Assembly (NCBI GenBank): GCA_029964075.1
Contig: CM057146.1
Coordinates: forward strand, 8,947,501 to 9,011,500
Length of the DNA: 64,000 nucleotides
Source of the DNA: Patiria pectinifera
Lineage: Eukaryota > Echinodermata > Asteroidea > Valvatida > Asterinidae
Reading direction: 5' to 3'
Below, piece after piece: positions 1 to 14,700 of the stretch (its first letter is position 1; each line of letters begins with the position of its first letter). The notes beneath the pieces are model-generated. The model saw only the letters and a program-made list of their open reading frames with translations. It was not told the DNA's origin and ran no database searches. A program made the position numbers and the translations under genes.

Positions 1-226
1 CGTTTTTGTATCCCAATAATTATAACCAATTATCTAGTCTAAATAAACTTCCTAAACTACCCTGTGTATGTCACTTAAAACACATGGACAGTGATTTCCA
101 AAATATTGTATAATCCCTCCACCTTCACGACGGTTTTGTCATGTTTTCCAGTGAAACATAAAACATTTAGCACTCAGTCTATAGGCTCCAACTGGCAGTT
201 TATAAAGAGCTGCATACATTTTCATG

Positions 227-547
227 TTACTTGTTAGTAAATTGAACTGATTTTATGGAATCATTACTTTTTGCCAAATAATGTTTAATTTCAGTCAGTA
301 ACATGGCCTCATCCGAGGTGTGATTTTTTTTGTCTGTGGCGACGGCCAATATATACTGAGCAGCCGTAGCAGCGAAACAGCCGATTCGTACATGGTCCCT
401 CTTGTTCCTTTGCTCCTTCTTATCTTCTAAGTTATAATCAGTGGTACAAATGTTTGTAATTTCATTAATAAAGAACCAGGCCCAGTACAAGCCTTTGTAT
501 TTGCCTTGTACCTCGCACTCACCACCACCACCTGTATTTTCTTAAAG
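227..547 (-). CDS. Candidate 3'-terminal exon, unidentified protein
   Basis: A minus-strand reading frame of about 105 codons runs from a possible splice acceptor (AG after a TTTA tract, near 548) to a TAA stop at 227-229. The encoded residues start with a Gly-rich stretch, then read KGLYWAWFFINEIT, a charged patch (LEDKKEQRNKRD), then RIGCFAATAAQYILAV and a Lys/Ser-rich tail. The balanced composition, with a Trp/Phe-rich segment and an Ala-rich helix-like segment, looks more protein-like than most open frames here. I do not recognise the family and no upstream partner exon was found in the next 17 kb. It could equally be a chance open frame, since several non-coding frames of over 100 codons exist in this window. 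Confidence 0.3.
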
Positions 548-548
548 G

Positions 549-3500
549 GATTGCTGTCTGCATACAATTTGTGTGAATTATGAAAATTAAATCAAAGCAG
601 TAAATCAACGCATTGATCTGCAGTGTATAAGCAAACTATGATCATAGTGGAAAGGGTCTGTTTGCGCAATAATTTCACAATCAAACCGTGAAGAGAATCG
701 CATGCAGAACTGCATCTAAAAAAAAAAACAACTCAACGCCTCGCAATCTGGCAAAAAGGATCAAAATTTGCAAGAGCGATCGCAGACAGCGCTTGGAAAT
801 ATAATTACAGTTGGAGTCCATGCCCTGTAGTGGTATAGAGCGTTTTTCCCTCTCCCGCGCACACTGTATACGGCTCAGTGCCGTCCACCAAAACGCCATC
901 GGATTAATAGAATTGAAGTTAACAGGATTCTAATTTTTGACAGCGGTCGTGATTTTCAGCAGGGCTGGCGGATTAGCGGCGGACGTGTTAGCGTTACAGT
1001 CAAATTGAAGCAACGACACGTATAGATACATAACACACACAGACAAGTCATGTGACGTTCGTCCGTGTCTTGAACGCGACTTTCGTCACTGGTCACGTGG
1101 GTTGGCTGCAGCCAGAAACGTCATGATTTATGAATTGTTTAGGTAACAGCGTGGAAAATATTGGCATACACCTAAATAAAAAAAAATCTTCAATCATCGA
1201 TTGGAACATATATATATACACGCTTTAATGCATGATACAGCATTAACACTCACACATTGCAAGTGTGAAACTTTCATTAAAAAAAGGGAATTAACCTGCA
1301 ATAGAAATTTGCTCAGGTTCTTTAAGCTTTCAGGTGGAGAAAATTAAATTCAGAAAAATTGAACAAATTGTGAATTTTAACTGTAGGGTTATACGTAAAG
1401 GAGGGCATATGCTATTGAAGACATATTTTTGTGTGATTAACCTCTGCCCATCAATCATAATTAATATCAGGCGAAGAATTTTGTTTGTTTGTCTGCGAAC
1501 GACGCGTTTGGAATGTCACCAAGTTGTGTCTATATAAGTATACAATTTGGACAAGAAAAAAGCTCGGCATAGGCCCACCGCCTACACCTGTTATTGAAAT
1601 GTGATTATTGCTGGCAATTACAAAGATATGATCTGATGCCATATCGTACACTGCCTCACAAGAAGGTCTGCGACACTAAAGAGACACCTTACCTTTCACG
1701 AGAGGCGGGAATCAGACCTTCGACCGGCGACCCCCACGAATCACAGCCGAGTAGTGACGCGATGATAAACTCGCTGGGCAGTCTGGTTTCCATATCAGTC
1801 TTAATTAAACGGAGGTATATAGGGGTCATTCGGGGGCAACGGCTCGCCCTATATAAACTCCCACGGTTCACTCGACGAAATGTCGACATTAATATATGGC
1901 AGGTTGTCGAACCTGTCAATGGAAAAAAACAAAGATTTTGAAATCATTATAGGGACCTGGTATATTCATCAGTTTATAATAGAGAGACAGCTCTGTATCC
2001 CAATACCAAAAACCCATCATTGTCCGTTTATATACAAAAGGTATAGCAAACCTGACAAAACTTTAGACAGCAAACCAATTTTACTTCATGATCGTGTGTA
2101 CGAGAGTGAATGTGTTTCCACAAATAGCACAACTACAGGAAGACGACGAGACATATTAGACCCGATTTCTTCTTCTGATATTGCGTATTTCATTTTCTAT
2201 TCTAAAACCGAGCGAAACCCTTTTGTGAGCGTTATGCAAAAGCCACTTTGTGCCGCAATACTGTAACATTTAGTGAGAGTTCATGAGAGGTTGAGGCTAT
2301 GGTTCATCATAATGCCAATGTACATGTGCAAAACATGCAAATGCAAATATGTTCATTGGTAATCGATTCTTTTCATGTTGGGTGACAGTAGTTTTTATTT
2401 TGTTCGCATCTTGTTGCTTCATGTTTGTTGTATAGCCTATATAGATATCTCTTTTCTTTCTTTTGCATTTGGCATGTCGTCGCATATGTACTTCAGATCT
2501 TAGTTTGTCTATGTATAGGCCTTACAATATTCATGCATTATGAATGATATGTGTGGACCAAGACCGAAAGGGGGAGGGGGCACCCCCCCCCCCCTCGTTG
2601 ACCCCCTAGATCCGCCAATTGGCCCGGGTTACATCTTGTCTATATACATTAGGGGCCCTATACCACAACCAGAGAAAGTTGAGACAGATAGGGGGTACCA
2701 CAACTAGGGGGCGTACCACAACCAGATAAAGTTTGGACAGCAGGGTCAGGAGAATGACCTTGCTTAAATGGGTTTTGACCTTGAAATCAGAGGAAAGACA
2801 TGAATTAATGTCACCGGCAAAGAACCTTCACATTAGATAGGAGCCGGAGAGGAAGCTGCCTCTAAACAGTTTCCGATATCACCGCTCCGCATTTTTTGGT
2901 GATGAACCAGAACGATGTGTCTTTGCTGTTCCCATCCAGCCAGCCTAAAGTGTGCTCCTTGTATCCATCTCACTGACTAACTGACTGACTGACTAACTGT
3001 CAATTTTGAAGCCGAGAAGTGCTATCGTATAGGATTACCCTGTAACGCCAATGAATGGGCTGAATCCGGACAATAGCCATTCTGAATAAATTAAGTAGAA
3101 TGTTGTGAGCTGGGACCAGTTTTACTTGTCTTGTCTCGTCTCTTTTTTTGCGGGGGGGGGGGAGGCTAGGGTGGGGGAGTCATGTCTTGCTCACGTTTTG
3201 TCCACAATATTCATTGTGCGTTTGTGCTTAAAACCCAAATATGACAGAGGTAATGGATAAAACCATACAGTTCAATAAATCGTTCATTCCATTTTACTTC
3301 GTCTGACTAATATCGTCAAGTTCACCACGACTGGGCCGTTACCAAGTTCCAGACAATAATAACTGTGCCATGTGCTTTGGCGACTCGCTGAATCCTCAAT
3401 GTCCCCAGTCCAAGCTGGAGTGGCATCAATTAATTTCACCAAACGCAAATGCACAAAGTGTGATATTTCGCCGCATCACTTCATCGGCGACACTGATATA

Positions 3501-3600
3501 CGAGCCAGCTTTAAATATCGCCAGCACCTGCGCAGTGATGATTAATCTGACAGATGACTGCGCACATTATATTTTTTTTCTTTCTGGCCTTCCAGTCAAC
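549..3600. other. Gene-free stretch with weak promoter-like site and short repeats
   Basis: No coding exon is recognised. A good TATA-like sequence (CTATATAAA) lies near 1849-1858. A G-run/C-run pair that can fold back on itself lies at 2571-2596. The nonamer TACCACAAC occurs three times at 2661-2722 with similar following bases, a small degenerate tandem repeat. Another poly-G tract is at 3152-3162. The rest is AT-rich with nothing seen. Confidence 0.5.
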
Positions 3601-6600
3601 ATTATATATATATGCATCATCTCCGATATATAACTTTACGGACACAAGAAGCACGGTAATGGCAAATCCTGACGTTCCTGAAATTCAGCGCGAAGCATAA
3701 CTCCGTGGAGTTCAGAAGTTCACCGAGTTACACAGCGCGCGCAGGCCACCACTTTGCGCCTCCACATACGCGCCCGAGGCACGCTTCACATTACGGTATG
3801 ACAGTGCTCGAGTTTCCGCCTCGGCCCGCGGTGACCGCGGAGATTTGGCAAAGTGGGCGAACTACGAGTACAGAGGCCTTGTCTTGATGGAAAACAGTTG
3901 TTTTGATGTGCACGACCACACCCAGTGGTTTCAAATCCCATAATGTTGGCGGGAGATAACGCGATGTCTGTTGTGACTCACGCTGGCTTAAAAATCTCAA
4001 TCGTCCTCGACAGTAACCGACTGCATGCAGTGCGCGACGATCCGCACCAGGACTATAATACAACACGAGTCCAATTTACTTTCTCAGAAGCTCACAGCCG
4101 GAGTTTTGAGCTAGCTCTGGCTTGAGATACCACGCAGCACAAAACATCATTCTGAATTGTAGTCAACTCTGGCCAGACCAACGTTCGGTCGGTACGTCAG
4201 CCCCTGAACACATGCACCGACAATTTTCTGAATCTGATCTGATGACAGATATAGGCACAATGACCGGCCAAAAATCAGAAACTGGTGGGCTTTTAGACAT
4301 TTTGATCCCGCAGACTGAAAATGTGGATCCCATGGCAGTACGAAATAGAGATGTATACAATTACATAATGTATGAATTTCCAAATGCCAATTATTTCATA
4401 CACTTGAAAACGTCGTGGTATATAGTTTCAATAATGTTTCCATATACCAAGTTTGCTTTTATGGTATGGTGAGTGATTGTCTCTACGAATTTTAAATTCG
4501 TGCACTTTAGTTACCAAGAGTATTCTACATGTGAAATCATAATATACTTCGCGTGCTTTATCATTACAAATTCTCATTTAACCTAACAGGCCTGAAGCCT
4601 ACAAATTCAATATGATTTTACACACACCTTAGGGGTTAAGGTTAATTAATGAGAATAGTCAAATGCTATATTAGCATTTAGCAGCCCATGTCATTGGTGA
4701 GTTTGGGCCGACTATCCCGTCTGTTATCTCTTTGAGTCCTTTCCTCCTTTCTTGTGCGAGTGCCTGTTGATTGTCTGTCGGTTGTTGGTCTGTCTGTCCA
4801 TCTAGCTATTTATCCTAGCTCATTCAGTCTATCTCAACTGCATATCTGCTCATACGGCACCGCGCTGTCCATTCGTACGTGACTTGCACCTTGTAATTCA
4901 CGCAACCTTACGAGTGCGCTTTTGTATATAAAGCAGAGGATAAAAGGTTCTCTACCTTTTCACAGACGACACCCACAAAGCCTTCAGTTCCACCCCGCTG
5001 AACTGCTTTTTTTTTTCTTCTTCTTCTTGAACAACTGAATCCCCAAAACTGTCGGGATAAATAATGGTCTGTCGAAGCGCCAGAATACTTCCTTTTGTAC
5101 CGCAGAATACGTGCCACTGCCCCGAGATCACACTTTTTCTCTGTTGTTATTATTATTAGCGGCCTCGCGTAGCATATTGGCGTTATGGAAATGTAATGCT
5201 AACTCACATTAGCCAATGCGAAACTCTAAGCTCCGAGAGAGTGAGTGGTTGAGCTGCTATAAAACGGGCGACATGAGCGGGGGATCTCGGGCCAGCGCGC
5301 TCGCCTTTATGTCTGGCCGTGCATCCCCCCACCGCCCGACCCGGGCCTGCCCGCCGGGGGCTCCACGGCAGCTTTTTAGCGCGGCCATACGCACCGGCAG
5401 CCCTGCCTTAATACACGTAAATCCAGGCCCGGATTGTTTTTTCAAAGTCAGTCTGCATTGGCGGGGATTGATTACGCAGCCAGCACCCTGGGCCATGCAG
5501 GCAACACAAAAAGCCATGAACAAAGCGACTACGGCGTGTCTAGGGGCACCACCGCTGGGGGAAAAGGAGTGGAAGAAGGGGGGGGGGTAGACTCGCCATA
5601 CCCAGGATCGTTAGAAATTCATTTTATACTGTGAATTAAAACGAGGAGAGGGCATAGGCCTACATACATGCTTAACGAGCAGCTAGAATTACACAGCATC
5701 GATGTCACCCAACCGGTCTGCCTGAATTTTTCCCAAATAAAGTGTTATTTTGCTGGGTTGCTCGGTGCATGGAGCTAGCTTTGAACAAAACAAGAAAAAA
5801 AGACCGCATCGGCGGTTTGTCACCGGGAGCGGGCTGTAGCTAGCGCCGCCCGCCCCGGCCGGTTGGTTGGTTGGTTGTTGTTGAGTTGAGCCGCAGAGCC
5901 TCAGCGTGTTTTCTCGGTACACTGAGTTCGGTCTACTGAGTTCGGGGTTAATTATTCAGACCTGCCGCACCTTGTTGTTGACCGGGGCCGGGACACCGAA
6001 GCCGTGGCCGGGTCCGGTGTTGGTCAGGGTATGTCACGGTTATTGCCTTCGCTGCAATGGTTGGTGACACTTCTGCGCTGTCTGCTTATACGCTGTCAAC
6101 TCCACGGCTACTTGTGTTAGTAAACAAAGCAAACTTTGTGTTATTTTTTAAATACCTTTTAAGGCAGACAGTAACTTTACTCATTTTATCAACGTGGGTT
6201 TTACTTAGAACAACGAAGGCATATACAGGCAAGTGACATTTCTTATTGGAGTTATGCATTAAGTTATAGGCAATCACTCAGAGATTTTCAAATGGCAATC
6301 TTTTTTTCTCAGGTCTGACAAATCCAGCTTCTGCTCATGCTTATTCTCGATTATTTTGGTGTAATTTTTTAAGTGAAAGTAGAATTTCAGATAATCTTTT
6401 TTTTAAATGCATCCATTCGCTTATTACTTTCTTCAATGCAACAGTTTATTAATTTGTGGTTAGATGTCCCCGAAGGTGGACTCGAGCGAAGCCATATTTT
6501 CAGACCGTGATTATAAACACAATTTAATGGCAGAAAATCCTAGCCCGGATTATCGTAGTTCAAGATCTACTTTTCACTATCCAACTATTATTCCCCATAA

Positions 6601-9000
6601 AGGCATATAATTATATACGGTCTGCATATTAATAACTACGAGTTCTCATTATACGGGGTCTCTTATGCTCCGCGATCCTGGTCCTTACCCTGCCCGGCAA
6701 TTAGCTGTTGAAGTACGGCACCAAGCAGGGTCTCATTTACCCCAATCAACGGACATGGACCAGGCATGCAAGACAACTAACTCCGGGGCGAGACGTGACG
6801 AGAGCCGGTGCGGGGAGAGCGGGGCAGGCGACGGTGCCGCACCAGCCGTTGATTTTCATCCGTCTTTTACACGGTGAAGGGCTTTCGTTCTATCAGCCTA
6901 CAGGCAAGGTCGCCGTGCGTGGACGTCACGTCGACCGACCGCGCACTGTATGTACCCATCAACCGCAGCTGAGACACCGCAAGCGTGATTTGTTTGTCGC
7001 TCTGGAAAGAATGCAGGTCGCTCAGAAGGCAACGGGCAATGTTCTCTTTCTTCGGCGCCCGATATGAACATTTTCTCCGTTTACCTCGGAGGTGAGTGCT
7101 GACAAAGACGGTGAGTAAATCGGTGCATAAATATCCGTTCGAAATTAATTATGCACGCAATCACTGTTTCACAATATGACAGGAAGAAAAATACAAATTT
7201 AATTTGGGAATATACCATGCAGTATTTCATAAGGGTGGTGAAAAGAACCCACGTTTTCACATTCCTATTCTTGAAAAGCTTGAAAAAATGTTGAGGAAAA
7301 CAAACGGTTCGGATTGAACATAATCTATATGTGCGAAAGAAGACAAACATGACAATACATTCACAGTTCGTCCACAACTTGTCGACACGTCATTGGCTAT
7401 TATGTACGCGTGGTTCGGCCAGTTTTGCTGAATGCGCACCCTCAAACCATCACACAGACTGCTGTTGAGTGACTGCCGTACTTAAAGTAACACATCACAG
7501 ATGCAAGTAAAGACGGAATTTTGATCATTTTGCCCGGAAAACAAAATGCGAGTCAAGTTAAATTTCCTCTTAAAATAGAACTGAATGTAGAGACTCCTTT
7601 ACTGAAACCCGTACTATGATTTTTTTCCCCTTAAAAAGCAGAAATTTAAACCATTATAAGCAGACCGTTACGTCACGGAATGTATCATTTGACTGAAATC
7701 GTGTGCACAATGTTCATATACCAAACTATTTACTTTAATGCCTATACAAAGAAATATAAATTTCAAGAACTTGACCACATGGGATGGGATTTTTTCACAG
7801 GCCTATACCTATAGTCACTGCTTATAGCCATCAGCGTTTCAACAAGCTATTTCTTATCCAGTGCATTTTGTTGTCTCCTCTGTAAAAGTCATTTCGTCTG
7901 TTCTGACGATGGATTTCTAATGTAAATAAAATTGTGCCGCACAATTGGACGCAGATTAAATGTTCTTGGTGATGCCTTCTCGAGTTGTTTTGCACCCAAA
8001 AACATAAACTTGCCGAGCTGCATAATAATTAGTGTGGATGAAACAATGTCACATTTTACTGTTCCTTAATCTTCTGAATTATATCTTTGTAATGTTTCTA
8101 TCATCATTTTTTCTATTTTTATACTACTGCATGTTTGTTGTAACTGCTGGGCACCTCAGTTGAAAAACAGTGTTTCACTGAAAGGTCACCCCAGGATAAA
8201 CAAGAAATAAATGAATAAATGAATGAATGAACAGCTCAAGAAATGATGTCACAAACTGCATGAGTGGAGTGAAATCCAGAAACGTACTGTAATAATGATT
8301 GTCAGTACTGTTTGCGATATTTCAAGACGCCTTGGGCATGTGCGCATGCTCAGAAAGTGAATGAAAACAAGAGCAGGATGTGTGCTGCCACCAAGAGGCC
8401 AGTATAGGTCAGTAGCTTATGCTAAACGTATGCATATTTCCGTGCATAATAATGTCTCACGCTTTGTAATGAATTACTCTGCGAAAGAATTGTCGTATTT
8501 TGAAAGCTAACCTTGGAAAAAAATCTGCCGAACGTCAAATTTTACTCCAGAAAAACAACCGAAAGTCGGCAATCGGTTTCGCATGTGTTTGGTATAAATG
8601 GTATAAATATACGGGTCCCCCTGCTGGTATACATCTACGGTAAATCGCATGGACATGGGGTTTCCAATGGGTGTGTGCATGATGGGGGCATGGCAGGCTG
8701 CGAAATGTCACTCCAGCGCCCCCGCCGACCTTGCGTTCAAAAGGCCTACCGAAGCACGCGACCTCTGCGTGGCGGGGTTAACTTCGGTAAGACACAACAG
8801 CGGTGACACTTGGCGCGGAAAATGGGAACGGTCCAATTCGTCTGCGGGATGGCATGTGAGGGAGAAAAAACTTGAACGTCACTTGAACAAGTCCGAAATC
8901 GACTGTATGTGTGTTGAGTATTCGTTCCTGTATACCAGCTCGACAGACCTTGATATGGTGCTGTATCCCACGAGCATTTCTGGTTTTTGCGATAGATGGA
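3601..9000. other. Gene-free stretch with CpG-rich blocks
   Basis: No exon of a known family is seen on either strand. GC- and CpG-rich blocks stand out from the AT-rich background at about 3700-4070, 5240-5590, 5820-6030, 6660-7080 and 8640-8800. A short GGTT microsatellite is at about 5860-5880, a CTT run at about 5015-5030, and an AATG/AATA run at about 8206-8231. The blocks could be CpG islands or regulatory DNA; nothing in the sequence decides this. Confidence 0.4.
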
Positions 9001-12000
9001 TATGTTCATTTTGACAGAGTGCGCGTCTGCAAAAACTATAGACAAGTATTGATTCATTGCGGAAGTGAACGTGGGCGATTGAATGGGGAAAAAAAACCAC
9101 TTGTGATAGAATAGGGGATACATGACCTTTTTTAGAATAGGAAAAAAGGAACATGAAATTAATCACAGAATGGAAGTCGACGCAAAGGATACACAGGGAA
9201 GTCCTATGAGATAGATGCACGCATAATTTATGAATTGGTACTTGTTATCACCTTCGTATACGTCTTGCGCGCGCAATCCCTAATTTCCCCCATATAAAAC
9301 ACTCCACTCAACTTGCTCATCAACTGTGCTTTGGATGTATGCGTGTTGAAATTGTCTCCAACTAAATCACATAAATGCTCGCACCGATATATTACCCTGT
9401 ATATGATTCTTCACAACGAAACCATAATGGATGTTGCTCGGGTCAGACAGGTTTGATCAGTGCATTCTACAATCTGCGCATGCAATCAAATCTGAGCCGA
9501 ATTCCTGTTCAAAATACACTTCGATTGCGTTCCTTTATTTCGGAAGTAAAGCTGCATCACGAATAGAAAGGACGAATATCCATGATGAAAGGGTCAACCG
9601 AAGCAGCAAAAAAAAAAGTACACAAGACGCAGGAGTTTGGTTCAAGGCCAATGTTGCTACCAAAAATCATAAAAGCAAAATGTGGTAAGCTCTCGGCGGG
9701 AAAAATTCATACTCACCACGATTCCGGCAGTAGTCGTATATAGCAATGTGTGTGTCTCTCTTACATCGTGTGTGATGAAACGACCTGTACTCGCCGCTGC
9801 ATGCGCAATCCGCCATGCAAGCATCCCAACGGTGAAATTTCACACGTCAGCCCCCCGCGTGCCTTGTTCGGGTGGGTTCGCTGAACTTGCCGGGCCGTCA
9901 TAGACGTGCGATTATCATAATACAGTCCAAGGCCGAGTCTCTGTGACTGGCGGAGCCCGGGCCCTACCACATACTGATTGACTATTCGCTTCAACGCCTT
10001 CGATTTTCTATTTTTGGTATATACGTACGCGGGCTCGTTCAGTGATGTGTGCGGACGAGGTTTTGCTATTAATTTTGCCTGCCAAATTTAAAACTGCAAG
10101 AGTCTTTCAAAGCGCACGTGCACAAACCACGTGATATTTATTTGTCCACACATTTTATTTATTGATACTTCAACTCATCTGCATGGTGCACCAACTTCAA
10201 TTCACTAATTGGAGCCCTCGTATAGATGATTTATTAAGGTTGTTGCAAAATGACGACATAAAAAAAGTAATAATGGCGGGAAAATCGAAAGGACACACGG
10301 GGATCAAGTTACATCATTAATGCAGATGAGGTGGGGAATCAATGTTATGATTATGTATTTATTCGAGGGATCTGTGGAATGCATGCATGAACAATGGTCC
10401 AGGCCGTGGTAACCGTATATTGCTGCCCGCGGATACCAATATTACATTCAGAGTCGATAATTAATTTTTGATACTTCTTGTCTTCTACATTACCAATTAG
10501 TAAGGTGCATGAATATGTATCAATAATTTATTCTTGGAAAACAAAACAGAATTGGTGTGTGGTAAGAAAAGGCTCTTAGTCTTAAGAGATTAAGAATGTT
10601 TGATGCAAAGTGTGACAATGGACGTTTGTTTCTGCAGCAAATTCTAACACGGGGTAAAATAAAGGACTTTCCCAGGCCAAATTGTTTCCATTTCCTCCAT
10701 TATAGAGGATACGGCGAGCACCGTTGATCGCTGTTCGCTCTCGAGGCCCCTTTTAATGGAGAAACCGGCATTGTGTCCGATACTGTATAAATCCACATGG
10801 GTTCTAATTCTCTGCATGGTGCGGTACTATACTGCGCAGTCTCCTCAGCACGGATGTACTGCCCTAGTGACGGACTATCGTAACAATAGCTAGAACAATG
10901 CTTTCGCCATTGAAGGGGGCCTTCGTGATAGAATTGTTAGCGTGCCGGATTGGTCCATGCGATAGCTTTTGCCACGATGTTGGGCTGTTGCTGCACAATA
11001 CATCTATTTTAGCAATTTCATAATGAATCTTCTTCGCCGTCGGCTCCAGAGTCAAAGCCCTGAAATTGTTGTTTCCGATCCACCACGCGTTGGCAGCTCG
11101 TAAACTTACACGGAGATGACTGCTGCTGCCCATCTCAATCAATGTGTATACCAAGTTGAGAAGCAAGCGCGCGTTGCACATGCACAACAGAAGTACGGGA
11201 ACCGGTGACCGCCAGTTCACGTAACTATAAGGTCAAAGGAGATAAAAATAATATATGGCAAGTCATCGTGCTGAGGCTTTGAACTTCATCTGAGTTCATT
11301 CCAAACATATAAGAATTCTTTAACTCTTTTGGGACATTCCTGCTTTTTTTATCGTTTACCCGCAAGTTTCACAAAACAGACAGAGATTAAATCACGCGAA
11401 GTTTGAGGTGGTACAAAGAAAAGAAAATGTTCCCCAATTTGTGATTATTTGTTTTCCATCATTCTGTATAGCCGTTGATAAAAAATTCTTGCTAACGCCA
11501 TGCCTGGTGTCTCGCCTTTTGGAGTCGGGGGCGGGCAGGGGCCTTAGCCGGCCCCCAGTATAGTGCACATGCACCCCGTGTGGGCACACGCACACACGGG
11601 TGGGGTTTGATTGATAAGTACGCCTCCATGCAGCATTTTTGAGATCCGGACAGAGACGGACTCAGTAACACTGAGCGGCAGCTGCTGTGTGTGTGACCAT
11701 GGTGTGACGGGCATGTCGGGGTTGAAGAGCCCAGCAAGAACTCGCATGAGTTCTATACATCACGCTCCTTTGAAGTCCCCTACATAAAGCCTTCAGTTAA
11801 TTCTGGCGCGAATTTGTTCAGAGTATGAAAAATTGCTTCCGAATCCGAGTAGCACGGCGTTTTTGTTCTCTACGATCTAAGTGCGGAGGCTGAGTGATAG
11901 AGTTGTCTTTGCTCAAAGATGCAGGATCGATAGTGCACAACTCTACTGAGCTGCGTTTATGTTTTGAAGATAGCCCAACTGGTCATCGCAGCCAATGCCT

Positions 12001-14700
12001 TTTTACCTAGCAATCTGTGTCGGGAACCAGTCAATAAAAAGTTGCTAAACTATAAAATATAAACAAAATATAAAAAACCCCAAAAAACAAGCATGCAGTA
12101 ATTTGGGGTTGTACTTCAGAATCAAAACTTCATGAAATGTCCGATGTTTTGATAATTTGTTTTGCTGTTGAAATGAAATCATAGTTAGGGCTAATGTGTC
12201 CGATGTTCTAACAAAGTGCATATTTTGGAAATATATTTAATCCACATCTTAGCGCAGAGTGGATGGTACAGTTAATTAAAGAGTATAAGTTATAGAAAGC
12301 TTGCTCCTCAAAGGCCATGTTGGGTTCAATTCAACCTGCAATTTTGGGGTCCAGGAAAAAATATAATAAAAGTGTATACATTTCCCGCATAATATCGCAT
12401 AGTGGGGAAAAAAGATGAGACAAAAAACACGCTTGCGCATAAAAAAGTGACTTATAGGTTTAATAAGAAGGCCACCCCAACTAAGCCCAAGCTACTTAAA
12501 TTCACTCCCCCGAATTCATGCAAGAAACAGCCCGAACATTAAATAGGCAAAATGGCTTCCCATTAGGGCTACCTTCACGGTTCAGCAGTAAAATTTAATA
12601 GGGGCACGGCTCAGACGAAGCAGATGCATGCATGCTGCATGCTGTGTGGCGCGGAGTTGAATCACTCATCTCCCCTGCATGCCTCCCCGGCGTATAAAGC
12701 TTGGCTCGCTCGCTCTCTCTTCTCTCTCGTCAAAATCTCGGCGTGATCCACCGCCTACGCCACACTCTGCTGGCCGGGACCGGGGATTCAGACACGAAGC
12801 TCCCGTGGAAACTTAAGCCGCCGTACCTCGGGGCGATGAGCGGATAACGTAGCCTGCTTACCATGCATTCCACACCGCTTACCCAGCGCGCGGGCCGGCC
12901 ACAATTTTCGGCCAAAAAATTTCTAAGTCACACTCGGGGCTAGTGGCGGCCTAAAATGCAGTCGGAAACTTTGAGGGGTTGTGCCCGTGGGCCCAGTCCC
13001 GGTCCCTCACCCTGGTACTTTCTTAATAAGACATGCTATACGGCGTGGCAAGCGGAGTATGGCAAGCCAGAGGTCCCTGGAGAGCGGAGCTGCACACGGC
13101 GCGGGCTTGCTCAGTGAACGCGGCGCGCAAATAAAGCTCGCTTGCTCGTCGTTCAACTCCGGAGTGCTGCTGACTCGCTCTATAGAATCCCGGGGCTTGC
13201 ACGGGCGATAGACGGCCCGGATTTATTTGGCATCGTGCTCTGACCGACAGCGACCGTTCCCTGGACTTTCACTCGGAGCGCCAATCGGGTATCAGTTTCC
13301 TACCTCGACAGGAAATGCCTGCATCTATGTTTCAAGGAACAGAACGAGGTATAGTGGGCATTGATAAGCGGGGCCTTAGTATTTATGCAGCGCTATATAG
13401 CGCGCTGGCGATGGCCTGCCTGGCTTTAGGGTGTCATGCCAATTATAGAATTCGTCATTTTGTGAAAGGCGATGTGAAAACGAATAATGCCCTGAGTCAT
13501 TGTGACAAGCGGCCAAAGATGGAACCCGGCACGTTAGCGTATGGGGGATTGAGGTAAGCCACTGCGGTATATGAGAATTCAAATTGGTAAGGCATTGCGG
13601 TCACTTCAATGGGTGAAATCACGGTAACACCAACAATACCTGTAAATCTCCAACCCCCTGAAAAATTTGACCAAGTGTTCCATCGTGTTTTTTCCCTGGT
13701 CAAATGTCACTTTCAGCGACTAAGGAATAACCCAGCTGCTGTATCTTTTTCAGGTCAGGGCCGACGCATTCCTATCAAACTTTTTGCTGCTGAAAGAAGC
13801 AACCACGATCTCGATTATAACAAGTTCAGCTGAAGTCCAATTCGTTTCAATGATTTTTCTCAACAATTCTGTGTGTCGAAAAGGCGCACCATTAAAATGA
13901 CTGTGGCGTAACTAAAGGGAGCAGTCTGGGTAATGTGCCCCCTCCCGCTTGAGGCCTGTGGCTCCCATTGGGATAGGCAAAAAAAAACCCGAACTTTTTA
14001 TTGTTAAAAACGCTTTGAGTTGGTCTGATATTCAAGTATATCTGAGCATACAAATTTTTGTGCGACCCAGCGCGCCAGCCAATCGGAGTCGACTTTAGAA
14101 ATTGTGACGTCATTTCGAGAAATTCGGCCTGGTCAATTTGGCTGTCATGTTTGTGTATTACAGCAATGGGTCAGACCCGATAGAAGGCGCCCGCTGAATG
14201 GTCAGAATCTATAGAGGAAGCAGTCTTTGCCGAATCTGGACGCATAATAATACGCTTGCTGTACTGCCTGTGGTTATTATTAAGTTCCATCCTCCTCCAG
14301 AAAACGGGCCCCAAGTTGACCCCACGGTTATGTTATTGGTAGTTGGTACGACCATGTACACAATCATGCAGTCTCTCTGCTACAGCATGAGCTTTTTGGC
14401 GCGGCAATACATTGATGATGATGCATTGGCGAAATCACGGCGCGCGTCAGGTTCTCATCGTGGTTTTGTACGCAGAACCATTTTGTCCAAGTCCACCCGA
14501 GCCACTAAAGGCCACTTGAGCCCAAGTCATCTGTCAGGCTGCGCGAGTCTGGGTGGGGCAAGGCCTTTGGGCCGGCAAGCTGTGCCGGAGTTGAAAGGTT
14601 TTATTTCGATATACTACATAACCAGCAGACAGGCGAAATTGCGTGACATTGTGAGGTGACTCAGGAATTCAAATGAATACAACCACCTCCGGGTGGGTGA
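9001..14700. other. Gene-free stretch with CpG-rich blocks
   Basis: No coding exon is recognised. CpG-rich DNA lies at about 9780-9970 and 12590-13320. The second block contains a GC-flanked TATA box (GGCGTATAAAGC, near 12690) followed about 25 bases later by a CT-rich initiator-like run, a plausible core promoter on the plus strand. At about 13900-13950 the string GTGGCGTAACTAAAGGG followed by a C-rich tract resembles transposon ends common in marine invertebrates. Confidence 0.4.
12688..12735 (+). promoter_or_regulatory. Putative TATA-type core promoter in a CpG-rich block
   Basis: CGTATAAAG sits in GC-rich flanks and is followed by a run of CTCGCTCGCTCTCTCTTCTC at the distance expected of a start site. 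The surrounding 700 bases are CpG-rich. No coding sequence starts downstream that I can recognise, so any transcript would be non-coding or have distant exons. This rests on motif spacing only. Confidence 0.25.

Noticed and set aside
14198-14659. 153-codon plus-strand frame
   Set aside because: No family resemblance, no splice or promoter context; long frames without stops are expected in a window this size.
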